Assembly (NCBI GenBank): GCA_034932485.1
Contig: JAYFOQ010000004.1
Coordinates: 1-64,000, forward strand
Source: Gordonibacter sp034932485
GTDB taxonomy: Bacteria > Actinomycetota > Coriobacteriia > Coriobacteriales > Eggerthellaceae
Length of the DNA stretch: 64,000 nucleotides
Direction of reading: 5' to 3'
In this document: positions 8,111 to 16,191 of the stretch, in pieces
Layout: the number at the start of each line of letters is the position of its first letter
Numbering within the stretch: the stretch's first letter is position 1
Position numbers and translations under genes: made by a program
Notes under the pieces: generated by a model
What the model saw: the letters and a program-made list of their open reading frames with translations, nothing else
Databases searched by the model: none
Told to the model about the DNA's origin: nothing

Positions 8111-10165
8111 ATGAAAAAAGAAAACCTACGTAAATTATTCGTCGTGTTCACAGCGTTCACTTTGGCCTGCTCGCTGTTTGGTATTCCCTTTGTGGGATGG
8201 GCAGCGCAGCCCTCCCTAGAAAATAGCGCAAGCAGTAACGAAGAGACCGAAAGCAGTAACACTTCCAGCCCCAGCGAACAAGCAGACACAAACGCCAAAC
8301 AAACCAATGACGCTAAACCCATCGTTATCTTACACACCAACGATGCGCACTGTGAAGTAAACCAAACGCTGGACACCCAAGGAAAAACTCAAACCATCGG
8401 ATACGCCGGCGTTTCTTCCCTCTTAAAAGAAGCTGAGACTTCATACGGAAAGGAAAATGTTACGCTCGTCGATGCGGGCGATGCCATACAGGGCAAGCCC
8501 CTGGGCACTCTCTCACAAGGCAGCTATCTTATCGACATCATGAAAAAGGTGGGCTACGACATTGCCGTTCCAGGCAACCATGAGTTCGACTACGGCATGG
8601 AACGCTTTATGCAACTAGTCGATCAGGCAAAATCTACGCAAGCCGACATGTCGTCGTTTGGCTATGTGTCATGCAATTTTAAAGACTTGCGCACAAATAA
8701 AACCGTACTTGACCCTTATCAGACAATCGATTATCCCGACGCGGGCATCAAGGTGGCTTACATAGGTATTTCAACGCCCGAATCGCTAACCAAATCGTCT
8801 CCTGCCAACTTCAAAGACGAACAGGGTTTTTATACCTACGGCTTCTGCGAAGACGAGACGGGCAGCGCCCTCTACGAACAAGTGCAGGCAACCGTAGATG
8901 CGGCACGAGCAGCAGGAGCCAACTACGTAATTGCCGTCGGACATCTCGGCGAAACGGGCGTAGCCACACCATGGCGTGCCGATACGGTTATCGGAAACAC
9001 TTCAGGTATCGATGCTTTTATTGACGGACATTCCCACGAACAGTACGAGCAAACCGTTCAGCCCAACACGCAAAACATCATGAACCGCACAGGCACTATG
9101 GTGCCGTTAGCACAAACGGGCACTCAGCTGCAATCCGTCGGCAAAATAGTTATCGACCCAACGAACAACACGCTTACCTGCAACCTCATTACACCTCCCG
9201 TAAACCAGGATACGGAAACCTTGGACTACCTAAAGGGCATCGAGGATGACCTTAGTGCGGTGCTTGATGAAAAAGTTGCGCATACCGCGGTCAAGCTAAT
9301 CGCGGTTGAAGACGATACCCAGAAGAGCTGGGCGGTACGCATGCGCGAAACAAACCTCGGTGATCTGTGCGCCGATGCCGTGCGCACTACTCTTGATGCC
9401 GATGTTGCCTTCGTAAACGGAGGTGGCATTCGCTCAGACGTGGCTATAGGAGACATAACCTACGAAAACGCTATTTCCGTAATGCCCTTTGGTAATTCAC
9501 TCTGCAAAATCGAGACCACCGGGCAGGCTATTCTCGATGCATTAGAAATGGCAACACGTCTATATCCCCAACCTAGCGGCGGCTTCCTGCAGGTATCTGG
9601 CCTTACTTACGAACTGCGCTCCGATATTGCTACCACCGTTAAACTCGACGACCGCGGCAACTTCATCGGCGTCGAGGGCCCTCGACGCATACAGAATGTT
9701 TATATAGCAGGACAACCCCTCGACCCAACAAAAACTTACACCCTCGCAGCTACCCCCTATCTACTTAAAGACGGTGGCGACGGATTCGTCATGTTTAATA
9801 ACAGTACGGTTATCCAAGACGAACAGGGGCTCGATTACGAAGCGCTCATCCGCTATTTGCGGGACGACTTAAAAGGCATCATCAGCACCGATTCCGTCTA
9901 TGCAGAAGAAAATGGCGAGGGGCGCATCCTTGTGAAGAATGGACCCGATCCCCTACCTACACCAACCCCGGTTCCTACCCCCACGCCAACACCCTTACCA
10001 ACACCTAACGAGCCCGCTGCAAATCAGCTTGCGGCAACAGGCGATTCCTTATTGCCAGCCTACGCCACTGCAAGTACCCTTGCCCTTTGCAGTTTTGTCG
10101 GAGTTGCGTGCGTAACCTACGGTTTAAACCGCAAAGGAAAGCCTGAAGCCAAACCACTGTCGTGA
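8111..10165 (+). CDS. Secreted 5'-nucleotidase/metallophosphoesterase, sortase-anchored
   Basis: The 684-residue precursor starts at the ATG after CCGGGGGATT. A Sec signal peptide occupies residues 1 to about 30, followed by a Ser/Glu/Asn-rich linker. The metallophosphatase domain shows ILHTNDAHCE, VDAGDAIQG, PGNHEFDYG, GHLGETG and DGHSHE, the dinuclear metal ligands of UshA/5'-nucleotidases. The C-terminal nucleotidase domain has VNGGGIRSDV and a KDGGDGF loop. A Pro/Thr repeat (about 613-630) precedes LAATG at 640-644, a hydrophobic helix and a basic tail, which is a class-E-type LAxTG sorting signal. The likely role is wall-bound dephosphorylation of extracellular nucleotides for salvage, which fits the purine permease earlier in the window. 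Confidence 0.9.
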   Translation: MKKENLRKLFVVFTAFTLACSLFGIPFVGWAAQPSLENSASSNEETESSNTSSPSEQADTNAKQTNDAKPIVILHTNDAHCEVNQTLDTQGKTQTIGYAGVSSLLKEAETSYGKENVTLVDAGDAIQGKPLGTLSQGSYLIDIMKKVGYDIAVPGNHEFDYGMERFMQLVDQAKSTQADMSSFGYVSCNFKDLRTNKTVLDPYQTIDYPDAGIKVAYIGISTPESLTKSSPANFKDEQGFYTYGFCEDETGSALYEQVQATVDAARAAGANYVIAVGHLGETGVATPWRADTVIGNTSGIDAFIDGHSHEQYEQTVQPNTQNIMNRTGTMVPLAQTGTQLQSVGKIVIDPTNNTLTCNLITPPVNQDTETLDYLKGIEDDLSAVLDEKVAHTAVKLIAVEDDTQKSWAVRMRETNLGDLCADAVRTTLDADVAFVNGGGIRSDVAIGDITYENAISVMPFGNSLCKIETTGQAILDALEMATRLYPQPSGGFLQVSGLTYELRSDIATTVKLDDRGNFIGVEGPRRIQNVYIAGQPLDPTKTYTLAATPYLLKDGGDGFVMFNNSTVIQDEQGLDYEALIRYLRDDLKGIISTDSVYAEENGEGRILVKNGPDPLPTPTPVPTPTPTPLPTPNEPAANQLAATGDSLLPAYATASTLALCSFVGVACVTYGLNRKGKPEAKPLS

Positions 10166-10250
10166 ACCTGTCAACACGTACTGCCTTGATGCTGATATAC
10201 TGACAAATTGAGTCTACGTCCCGATGGATGTCCGACGAAAAGAGGAAACT

Positions 10251-10736
10251 ATGCTTTACGACAACATTCTAGTGCCCTACGATGGATCCGAATCGGCCCG
10301 CGCCGCGTTAGCAGAATCTATCAAGTTCGTGCGCGACGACCCCACTCTTACCCTTCGCATCATACAAATTGTCGACACCGAACAGCTGGTTATCAACCGA
10401 TTAGAAGCCCAAGGTCGTACCCGTGAGGCCCTCGAGTCTTCTGAAGAAGTGCATGCATTGTTTGAAAGTGTAGTGGAAGAAGCAAACGGAACGCTGCATG
10501 AGCATATTGATGCGCTACTTAAAGGCCTTATGAGCAGAATTATTATCGAGATGCTGGAAGAAACCGTTCCCGCCGAACAAATTGTCGCCTACGCGAACGA
10601 ACACAATTGCGACCTCATTGTTATGGGTTCACGTGGACTGGGTGCACTACGTGGCATGCTTGGTAGCGTGAGTAATTACGTTTTACGTCATGCCGAAATG
10701 CCGGTGCTTATTGTTAAGCAGCCCGCCGAAGAGTAA
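10251..10736 (+). CDS. Universal stress protein (UspA family)
   Basis: This small soluble protein has 161 residues, a usual size for a single Usp domain. It begins with MLYDNILVPYDGSESA, the canonical first strand and loop. It ends with an IVMGSRGLGALRG segment followed by GSVSNYVLRHAEMPVLIVK, the G-2x-G-9x-G-S/T ATP-binding motif. It therefore probably belongs to the ATP-binding subgroup. The middle region is highly charged. The ATG follows AGAGGAAACT. It sits 85 bp after the nucleotidase and is ended by a strong hairpin. Confidence 0.9.
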   Translation: MLYDNILVPYDGSESARAALAESIKFVRDDPTLTLRIIQIVDTEQLVINRLEAQGRTREALESSEEVHALFESVVEEANGTLHEHIDALLKGLMSRIIIEMLEETVPAEQIVAYANEHNCDLIVMGSRGLGALRGMLGSVSNYVLRHAEMPVLIVKQPAEE

Positions 10737-10796
10737 TCCGGCATCAAAGCCCCATAACATGCTTGTATTCTGCTTGTCTTTCAACAGAGTCGAAAC

Positions 10797-10843
10797 AAAT
10801 GCGCTCTTATTGAGAAGAATTATCAATAAGAGCGCATTTTAGC
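10797..10843 (+). terminator. Strong terminator after the universal stress gene
   Basis: A 17-bp perfect stem (10797-10813 with 10823-10839) has a 9-nt loop and ends in TTTT. It separates the stress gene from the encapsulin operon. Confidence 0.85.
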
Positions 10844-10972
10844 AGACATTGGACCTTTTGCAGAGTAACATGTGCCTCAAGGTGAAGGAAGCAGCCGTAC
10901 AACTACCGTCCTCGAGCAACCGAAAGAGCTGCACAGGACCCGTCAAACGGCTCATTGAGGAAAGGGAATCTT

Positions 10973-11332
10973 ATGCCAAGCTTTGCCAACCCGTTTGCAG
11001 GAAATGTTGACCGTAAAATGTCTAATGCCGAACTCATGCAGGCTCTACGCCTCGACATTGCCGGCGAACTCGAAGCAATTTACCTGTACGAATCTCACTA
11101 TTTGGCCACCGATGATCCTGCGGCAAAAGCCGTTCTGGCCGACATCCGCGACGAAGAAAAAGCCCACATGGGAGAACTCATTACCCTCATGCGTCATCTC
11201 GACCCCAAAGAAACTGAATTTTTCTTGGACGGCGAAGGCGAAGTTCAAGAAATGTTGGGTGATTTGGGAATCAAGACAGACGGAGAAATTGCACCTGCCT
11301 CTGGCCCCTCTGTCGGAGATTTATCAAACTAA
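10973..11332 (+). CDS. Encapsulated ferritin-like protein (EncFtn cargo)
   Basis: This 119-residue two-helix ferritin-like protein is the cargo of the encapsulin made by the next gene. Helix 1 contains GELEAIYLYESHY (Glu32, Glu34, Tyr39) and helix 2 contains RDEEKAHMGEL (Glu62, His65). These positions agree with the iron-binding residues described for the Rhodospirillum rubrum EncFtn, which forms an annular decamer with ferroxidase activity. The C-terminus ends in PSVGDLSN, which fits the short hydrophobic-Gly-Asp-Leu cargo-loading peptide. The start is the ATG after GAGGAAAGGG; an earlier in-frame ATG at 10955 overlaps that site. The expected role is iron oxidation and storage inside the shell. 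Confidence 0.93.
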   Translation: MPSFANPFAGNVDRKMSNAELMQALRLDIAGELEAIYLYESHYLATDDPAAKAVLADIRDEEKAHMGELITLMRHLDPKETEFFLDGEGEVQEMLGDLGIKTDGEIAPASGPSVGDLSN

Positions 11333-11375
11333 AAACCGTACTTTTTCTCGCCACCTAATAAGAAAGGTGTTCGTT

Positions 11376-12188
11376 ATGGATTATCTCGCTCGAGAATCGG
11401 CCGATTTATCGGACGAATTATGGAACCGCATCGATGAAGCCGTTATTGGAACGGCCCGCAAGCAGCTTACCTGCCGTCGTTTTCTGAAAATTCATGGGCC
11501 GCTAGGTGTAGGCGCCACAACCGTAGCAATGGACGGCGTAAATAAAGAAGAAGTGCTTGAGGACGGCATCGGTCGCATTGCTGGCCGCGTGCAGCTTGAA
11601 CTCCCCCTGTTTTTTGAGGATTTTACCCTGCTCGGCCGCGATATGGACCTAGCTGCACGCACGGGCATGCCCATTGATCTTGCGCCAGCCATTGCCGCCG
11701 CGAAAAAAGCGGCTCGTCGGGAGGACGACCTTATTCTGAACGGCAACGCCGCCCTTGGCAGCACGGGTCTTCTCACCGTGAAGGGTTCGAACAAGCTAAA
11801 GAAGGGCGACTGGAGTAAAGGTGAAAACAGTTTCACCGACATAACCGCCGCAGTATCTCAACTGGCAAAAACCGGCTATCTGGGTCGTTACGTGTTGGTC
11901 GTGTCGCCCGATCTATTCTTAGACCTGCAACGTTTACAGCCAAACACTGGCCTTCTGGAGATCGACCGCATCAAAAAGCTTATCGGCGACAACGTCTATA
12001 TGACAAGCGTCATGGGCGACAGCAAGGCAGTATTAGTATGCGCCGAGCCGGAGTATCTCGATTTGGCAGTTGGCCTCGATCTCTCTGTGGGATACTCAGA
12101 GTTTGTGGACTTTAACCACCACTTCCGCATCATGGAAACAGCGGCTCTGCGCGTCAAAGACCCCGCCGCTATTGTTGTAATGGCATAA
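11376..12188 (+). CDS. Encapsulin shell protein (family 1, linocin-M18 type)
   Basis: The 270-residue protein is the HK97-fold shell subunit of a nanocompartment. Typical features are the N-terminal arm with SADLSDELWNRIDEAV that binds cargo peptides, the RRFLKIHGPLG segment, LARREDD-like and NGNAALGSTGLLT stretches, and a C-terminal GYSEFVDFNHHFRIMETAALRVKDPAAIV tail. The length fits family-1 encapsulins that assemble T=1 shells. The gene follows its ferritin-like cargo by 43 bp with its own GAAAGGTG site, the usual two-gene operon. The pair would store iron and limit oxidative damage. An older annotation for this family is bacteriocin or protease, which I reject. Confidence 0.95.
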   Translation: MDYLARESADLSDELWNRIDEAVIGTARKQLTCRRFLKIHGPLGVGATTVAMDGVNKEEVLEDGIGRIAGRVQLELPLFFEDFTLLGRDMDLAARTGMPIDLAPAIAAAKKAARREDDLILNGNAALGSTGLLTVKGSNKLKKGDWSKGENSFTDITAAVSQLAKTGYLGRYVLVVSPDLFLDLQRLQPNTGLLEIDRIKKLIGDNVYMTSVMGDSKAVLVCAEPEYLDLAVGLDLSVGYSEFVDFNHHFRIMETAALRVKDPAAIVVMA

Positions 12189-12229
12189 GATACGTAGCTA
12201 CTAAATACGCTCTACAAAAGCATACCTCT

Positions 12230-12261
12230 GAACTGGACCCCTACTTGAGGGGGTCCAGTTC
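12230..12261. terminator. Terminator between encapsulin and ubiB-like genes
   Basis: A 12-bp perfect stem (GAACTGGACCCC with GGGGTCCAGTTC) with an 8-nt loop lies between two convergent genes and can serve both. Confidence 0.75.
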
Positions 12262-12284
12262 CTTTAAGGTAAAGTTCCGGGTAT

Positions 12285-14030
12285 TTATTCCACCTTTTCA
12301 TCGTTACGCTGCTGATGGCGAGTAAGCAAGGTGCGCCAAATAACATAGACCCCCAAAATAAATGCACCCAGATAGCCCAGCACTCCCAGCAGTGGCACCT
12401 CCAGAAACTTAGGTTGCATATTCGTCTGCGAGATAAGGCTTGAACCAACAAACAACCCGGCCGATATCAAAGCAAGCGAAACCGTCCCCGCTACCGAATA
12501 GAGGGCCGCCACCAGATCGCGAGGGATGCGCAAGTCGGCGCCCACCTTCACTTGTCCGCGATCAAGCATCTCCAGAGTGTTTGATACCTGCAGAGGAAGG
12601 TGGGTAAATGCCTCGGCTGAGGCCGTCGAAGCAGCAAACAATTCCTTCGCTTTCGCCTCAAGCGCATCCATCCTCAACGTTTGGCGCTTCACGTGATCTG
12701 AGATAATGCCCACCACGCTGGCGTCTGGGGCAATGTCCACCAACACACCCTCGAGCGTCATCATGCCGCGCGCCAACATAGTAAGAGAGGGCGGCAAAGT
12801 AAGATTCTGGGTGCGCAGCACTTCGATAACATCCAGTAGTGCCGTACCCACATTTATATCGGCCAAATCTGCCGATGCATACGAGGCCATCAGTGCACTA
12901 ATCTGTTCCAGAAGCCGCCCATGGTCAACCGGGCCATGTTCTTTAGCAAGCGCCAATAAAGCATCTTTCAGCGCAAACGCATCACCCTTCGCTACCGAAA
13001 CGAAGAGCTTCCCAACAATAGTCCGCTCAGATGACGAAAGAGACCCAGTCATGCCTAGGTCTATCCACACGACAGCGTGATTGCTCACCAAAATGTTTCC
13101 TGGATGCGGGTCGGCGTGGAAGAATCCGTTATCGATAACCTGAGTCACATAACTTTCGGCTAAACGACGGCCAAGCACAGCCGGATCGTCACCCTGAGCG
13201 CGCAGTGCTACAAGATCGTTAATATGCGGTCCGTCTACGTATTCCATAACCAGCACCTCATTGGTGCTGAATGCAGCATAAGGCCGCGGGCTTTCCACCT
13301 GAGGTTGATCGGAAAGATCGCGCCCGAAACGCTGTAGGTTGCCCAACTCTACGCAAAAGTCCACTTCTTCACCCGTAGTACGTGCCAGTTCGTCTACTAA
13401 CTCATCGAGGGTCAGCATAATGCCCCCCGGAACGTGCGCCAAATCGGCCAGAGCCAACACGTGCTTAATCAAGGTAATGTCTTGAGCCATCTGTTCTACC
13501 ACGTTGGGCCGCCGAACCTTTACGGCAACGAAGGGGGTTCCTTCATCCACTGCTCCATCCGTAGGTAACCCATTCTTCGTCCAATCAGCAGAAGTTAATC
13601 CATCCGTAGCTACCCCCACAGGGTTGCCTAAACCTTGCGCCAATCGAGCACGGTGCACCTGCGCCACTGAAGCCAAGCCCAAGGGTTCTTCTTCAATCTC
13701 GGCAAACGTTTCTTGCCAAGGATGTCCTAACGACTCTTCAATCGTATTTATAATTACAGAAAACGGCACCGGTGCTACGTTTGCTCGCAAAGCCTTGAAT
13801 GCGTCGGCATATTCTTTGGGAATAATATCGCTGCGGTTTGAGGCAATCTGCCCCATCTTTACAAAGGTAGGTCCTAGATCCTCTAAAATTGCGGTAGCCT
13901 TCTGGGGAGTAAGCCCCGAATAGGCATGATGCTTACGCAGTATCCGCTCAATCTCGCGCATACGCTTGCCCGAGGTATTGTCTTTGAAGGTAACTTCCGC
14001 AACCTTCATCACTTCGCGGAATGTAGGCAT
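12285..14030 (-). CDS. UbiB/ABC1-family atypical kinase
   Basis: From the ATG at 14030, eight bases after AAGGAG, the protein has 581 residues. The longer in-frame start at 14291 adds a segment with no family sequence. Diagnostic motifs are KxGQ at 58-61, an Ala-rich loop in ASVAQVHRA, the catalytic lysine in VAVKVRRP, FHADPHPGNILV and IDLGMTG. Two hydrophobic helices at the C-terminus anchor it to the membrane. Members assist quinone biosynthesis or lipid-precursor handling and act as ATPases more than protein kinases. In this anaerobe menaquinone metabolism is a plausible setting. The gene is monocistronic and divergent from the flavin reductase. Confidence 0.88.
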   Translation of the reverse strand: MPTFREVMKVAEVTFKDNTSGKRMREIERILRKHHAYSGLTPQKATAILEDLGPTFVKMGQIASNRSDIIPKEYADAFKALRANVAPVPFSVIINTIEESLGHPWQETFAEIEEEPLGLASVAQVHRARLAQGLGNPVGVATDGLTSADWTKNGLPTDGAVDEGTPFVAVKVRRPNVVEQMAQDITLIKHVLALADLAHVPGGIMLTLDELVDELARTTGEEVDFCVELGNLQRFGRDLSDQPQVESPRPYAAFSTNEVLVMEYVDGPHINDLVALRAQGDDPAVLGRRLAESYVTQVIDNGFFHADPHPGNILVSNHAVVWIDLGMTGSLSSSERTIVGKLFVSVAKGDAFALKDALLALAKEHGPVDHGRLLEQISALMASYASADLADINVGTALLDVIEVLRTQNLTLPPSLTMLARGMMTLEGVLVDIAPDASVVGIISDHVKRQTLRMDALEAKAKELFAASTASAEAFTHLPLQVSNTLEMLDRGQVKVGADLRIPRDLVAALYSVAGTVSLALISAGLFVGSSLISQTNMQPKFLEVPLLGVLGYLGAFILGVYVIWRTLLTRHQQRNDEKVE

Positions 14031-14393
14031 AGCTCGGCTCCTTATCGTCACTATTCCTCTTATCGTAGCATGCTCTAACCCTCTCCCCGCTTCTCTCGCT
14101 CTATCGTTCACCAGATCGTAGGCAAGAAGCATACCGTCGCTCAACAAGTGATATCCGCAGATTTCATCTGGTAAAACGCAACGCAATCCTCCCTCCCCTG
14201 TTTTCGGGTATTTGCATCCCCCTCTGACACATAACCCCAAAATACCCGCATTCGCGCGATGAAAGACCCTTTTACCCATCCTATGGTTCACCTATTCGGA
14301 TGGAGGGCGAAGGTGCGACCCGTCCGAAAAGCCATCCGAGGTATTTCACGCAGACCTATCTCGGGTAAAACGAATACAGGAGGAGGATTTATT
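14031..14393. other. Divergent intergenic region, no gene
   Basis: This 363-bp region separates the UbiB-like gene from the flavin reductase. It contains an inverted pair CGGGTATTT (about 14206) and AAATACCCG (about 14243), and a second imperfect pair with arm TTCGGATGG/CCGTCCGAA (about 14295-14329). Both may be regulator sites. I cannot fix the promoters. Confidence 0.4.
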
Positions 14394-16103
14394 ATGGGAG
14401 AGAACATTAGCCGTCGAGGCTTCCTGGCTGGTCTTACCGCAACCGGAGCTCTCGCGGCAGCCGGAGCGCTCGCGGGCTGCGCGCCGCAGGCTGCAAGCAA
14501 GTCTAAGGACGACAAAACAACCCCCGTCTCGTGGCGTGATAAGCCCGAGCCTATCACCAACATCACCGAGACCGTCGACGCCGATATCGTAGTTATTGGT
14601 GCAGGCAACGGCGGTCTTCCCGCTGCAACCACCGCCGCGCAAAATGGCGCCAAGGTAATTGTGTTGGAAAAAGGCGGTAACATTGCCGCAGCTCGTGAGG
14701 CTATCGGCGCCCTCAACTCGAAACTAGAGCCCGATCATCACGAAGACGTTCCCAAGCTGCTTAATCACGCAAACATGACGCAAAGTGGCGATGCCAACAT
14801 GCTGCTGTATAAAACCTGGGCAGAGAAGTCCGGCGAGATGATGGAGTGGATGAAAAAGACGCTGGAACCCAAGGGTATGTTGTTCCCCTTCGAGTGGCAC
14901 TGTCCCGACCCTTCTGTTGCCCCCGAGGCATACTACCCGGCCATGTGCTACAACCCCTGCCTTGATGAATACAACCCCGAAGGCCCCAATTACGGAGCCT
15001 ACATGCATCTGAAAGTGATGAGCGAAGTGCTAACGGAGCTCGGTGGAGAGATTCGATTACTCACGCCAGCAAAACAGCTCATTCAGGACGATTCGGGCAA
15101 GGTTACCGGTGTTATAGCCACCGATAATGACGGAAAGAATATTCAGTTTAATGCTACCAAGGGAGTAATTATCTGCACGGGCGGCTACGGCGCCAACGAA
15201 GCGATGCTAAAAGACCTCGTACCCGTTGCCTCTGAATACTGCGTACTCGGCGACAGCGTCACGGAAGAGGGCGATGGTATTCGCATGGCGCTTTGGGCGG
15301 GCGCCTACCTCGAGGCCGGCGGATCGTGCATGATATGGAACCGTGGCCTCATGAACGACGACACCGAATTCGGTCGTCCTTGGCAGGGTCAAATATTCCT
15401 TCCCGGTAGCCAGCCGTTCTTGCACGTAAACGCCAACGGAGAACGCTTTATGAACGAGGATCAGTGCTACCCCATGAGCTACGCAGGCGGCTTAAACCAG
15501 CCAGGCCATTTCTCGTGGGAAGTGTGGGATGCCAGCTACTGGGAAGATATCGTAAAGTTTGACACCTGCGGCTGCTCTCGTCTTGCCCCCGCGCCGGCCG
15601 GCACTGCGTTCAACGCAGACGTATACGACTGCGAGGCCATGTCTAAAGAACATCTCGACAATTTCTGGTTCGCTCCGAATTTGGAAAGCGGCGCCATCAA
15701 GAAAGCAAACACCATTGAAGAGCTAGCCAAGGCCATGGGTTTTGATGCCGAGAAAACAGCCACCTTTGTAGCAGCCGTCGCGCGCTACAATGAAATGGCT
15801 GCCGCAGGCAAAGATACCGACTTTGGAAAAGAATCATTCCGCCTGAGTGCCGTAAATGAACCGCCCTACTACGCTGCACGCATTTCTGGAGAGCTACTGG
15901 TTACCACGCATGGCGTTGTAACGGATGCTAACAGCCAGCCACTGCGCGAAGATGGCACCATTATCGAGAATCTGTATGTATGCGGAAACGACCAGGGTGG
16001 CTTCTATCCACACAACTATCCTAGCAACTTTACCGGCATCAACGCTGGCCGCACGGCCACTTTCGGCCGCATCGCCGCCAAGCATGCCCTTGGTGTGGCA
16101 TAG
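14394..16103 (+). CDS. Tat-lipoprotein FAD-dependent reductase (fumarate reductase-like)
   Basis: The precursor has 569 residues and starts at the ATG after AGGAGGATTTATT. The N-terminus has SRRGFLAGL (twin arginines 7-8) and a lipobox LAGC ending at Cys29, so it should be Tat-exported and lipid-anchored. The FAD_binding_2 fold begins at about residue 63 with DIVVIGAGNGGLPAATTAA and the acidic strand end VIVLEKGG. A C-terminal GGFYPHNYPSNFTGINAG segment closes the FAD site. It lacks an FMN-binding or haem domain, so electrons must come from a separate partner. Family members reduce fumarate, urocanate, acrylates or steroid-like alkenes; the substrate is unknown. It is convergent with the membrane LuxR gene at 16168, its probable regulator. 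Confidence 0.87.
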   Translation: MGENISRRGFLAGLTATGALAAAGALAGCAPQAASKSKDDKTTPVSWRDKPEPITNITETVDADIVVIGAGNGGLPAATTAAQNGAKVIVLEKGGNIAAAREAIGALNSKLEPDHHEDVPKLLNHANMTQSGDANMLLYKTWAEKSGEMMEWMKKTLEPKGMLFPFEWHCPDPSVAPEAYYPAMCYNPCLDEYNPEGPNYGAYMHLKVMSEVLTELGGEIRLLTPAKQLIQDDSGKVTGVIATDNDGKNIQFNATKGVIICTGGYGANEAMLKDLVPVASEYCVLGDSVTEEGDGIRMALWAGAYLEAGGSCMIWNRGLMNDDTEFGRPWQGQIFLPGSQPFLHVNANGERFMNEDQCYPMSYAGGLNQPGHFSWEVWDASYWEDIVKFDTCGCSRLAPAPAGTAFNADVYDCEAMSKEHLDNFWFAPNLESGAIKKANTIEELAKAMGFDAEKTATFVAAVARYNEMAAAGKDTDFGKESFRLSAVNEPPYYAARISGELLVTTHGVVTDANSQPLREDGTIIENLYVCGNDQGGFYPHNYPSNFTGINAGRTATFGRIAAKHALGVA

Positions 16104-16155
16104 GTAAGTACGCTTAACCCGTTCAATATCGCCTTACGAGCTTCCCCTCCCCAGA

Positions 16156-16191
16156 GAACTTATCGACCTAGTGCACGAGGTCGATAAGTTC
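16156..16191. terminator. Bidirectional terminator overlapping the luxR stop codon
   Basis: A 14-bp perfect stem (16156-16169 with 16178-16191) with an 8-nt loop. It spans the last codons and stop of the minus-strand luxR gene and lies 52 bp after the flavin reductase stop. The coding sequence and the terminator therefore share bases. Confidence 0.75.

Noticed and set aside
10983..12188. A long 401-codon plus-strand frame reading through the ferritin-like gene into encapsulin
   Set aside because: It is the encapsulin frame extended upstream through a different frame of the cargo gene. The ATG at 11376 has its own ribosome site and family N-terminus.
14031..14393. N-terminal extensions of the UbiB-like and flavin reductase genes
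   Set aside because: Both longer in-frame starts lack ribosome sites and add non-family sequence. The internal ATGs have AAGGAG or AGGAGG.
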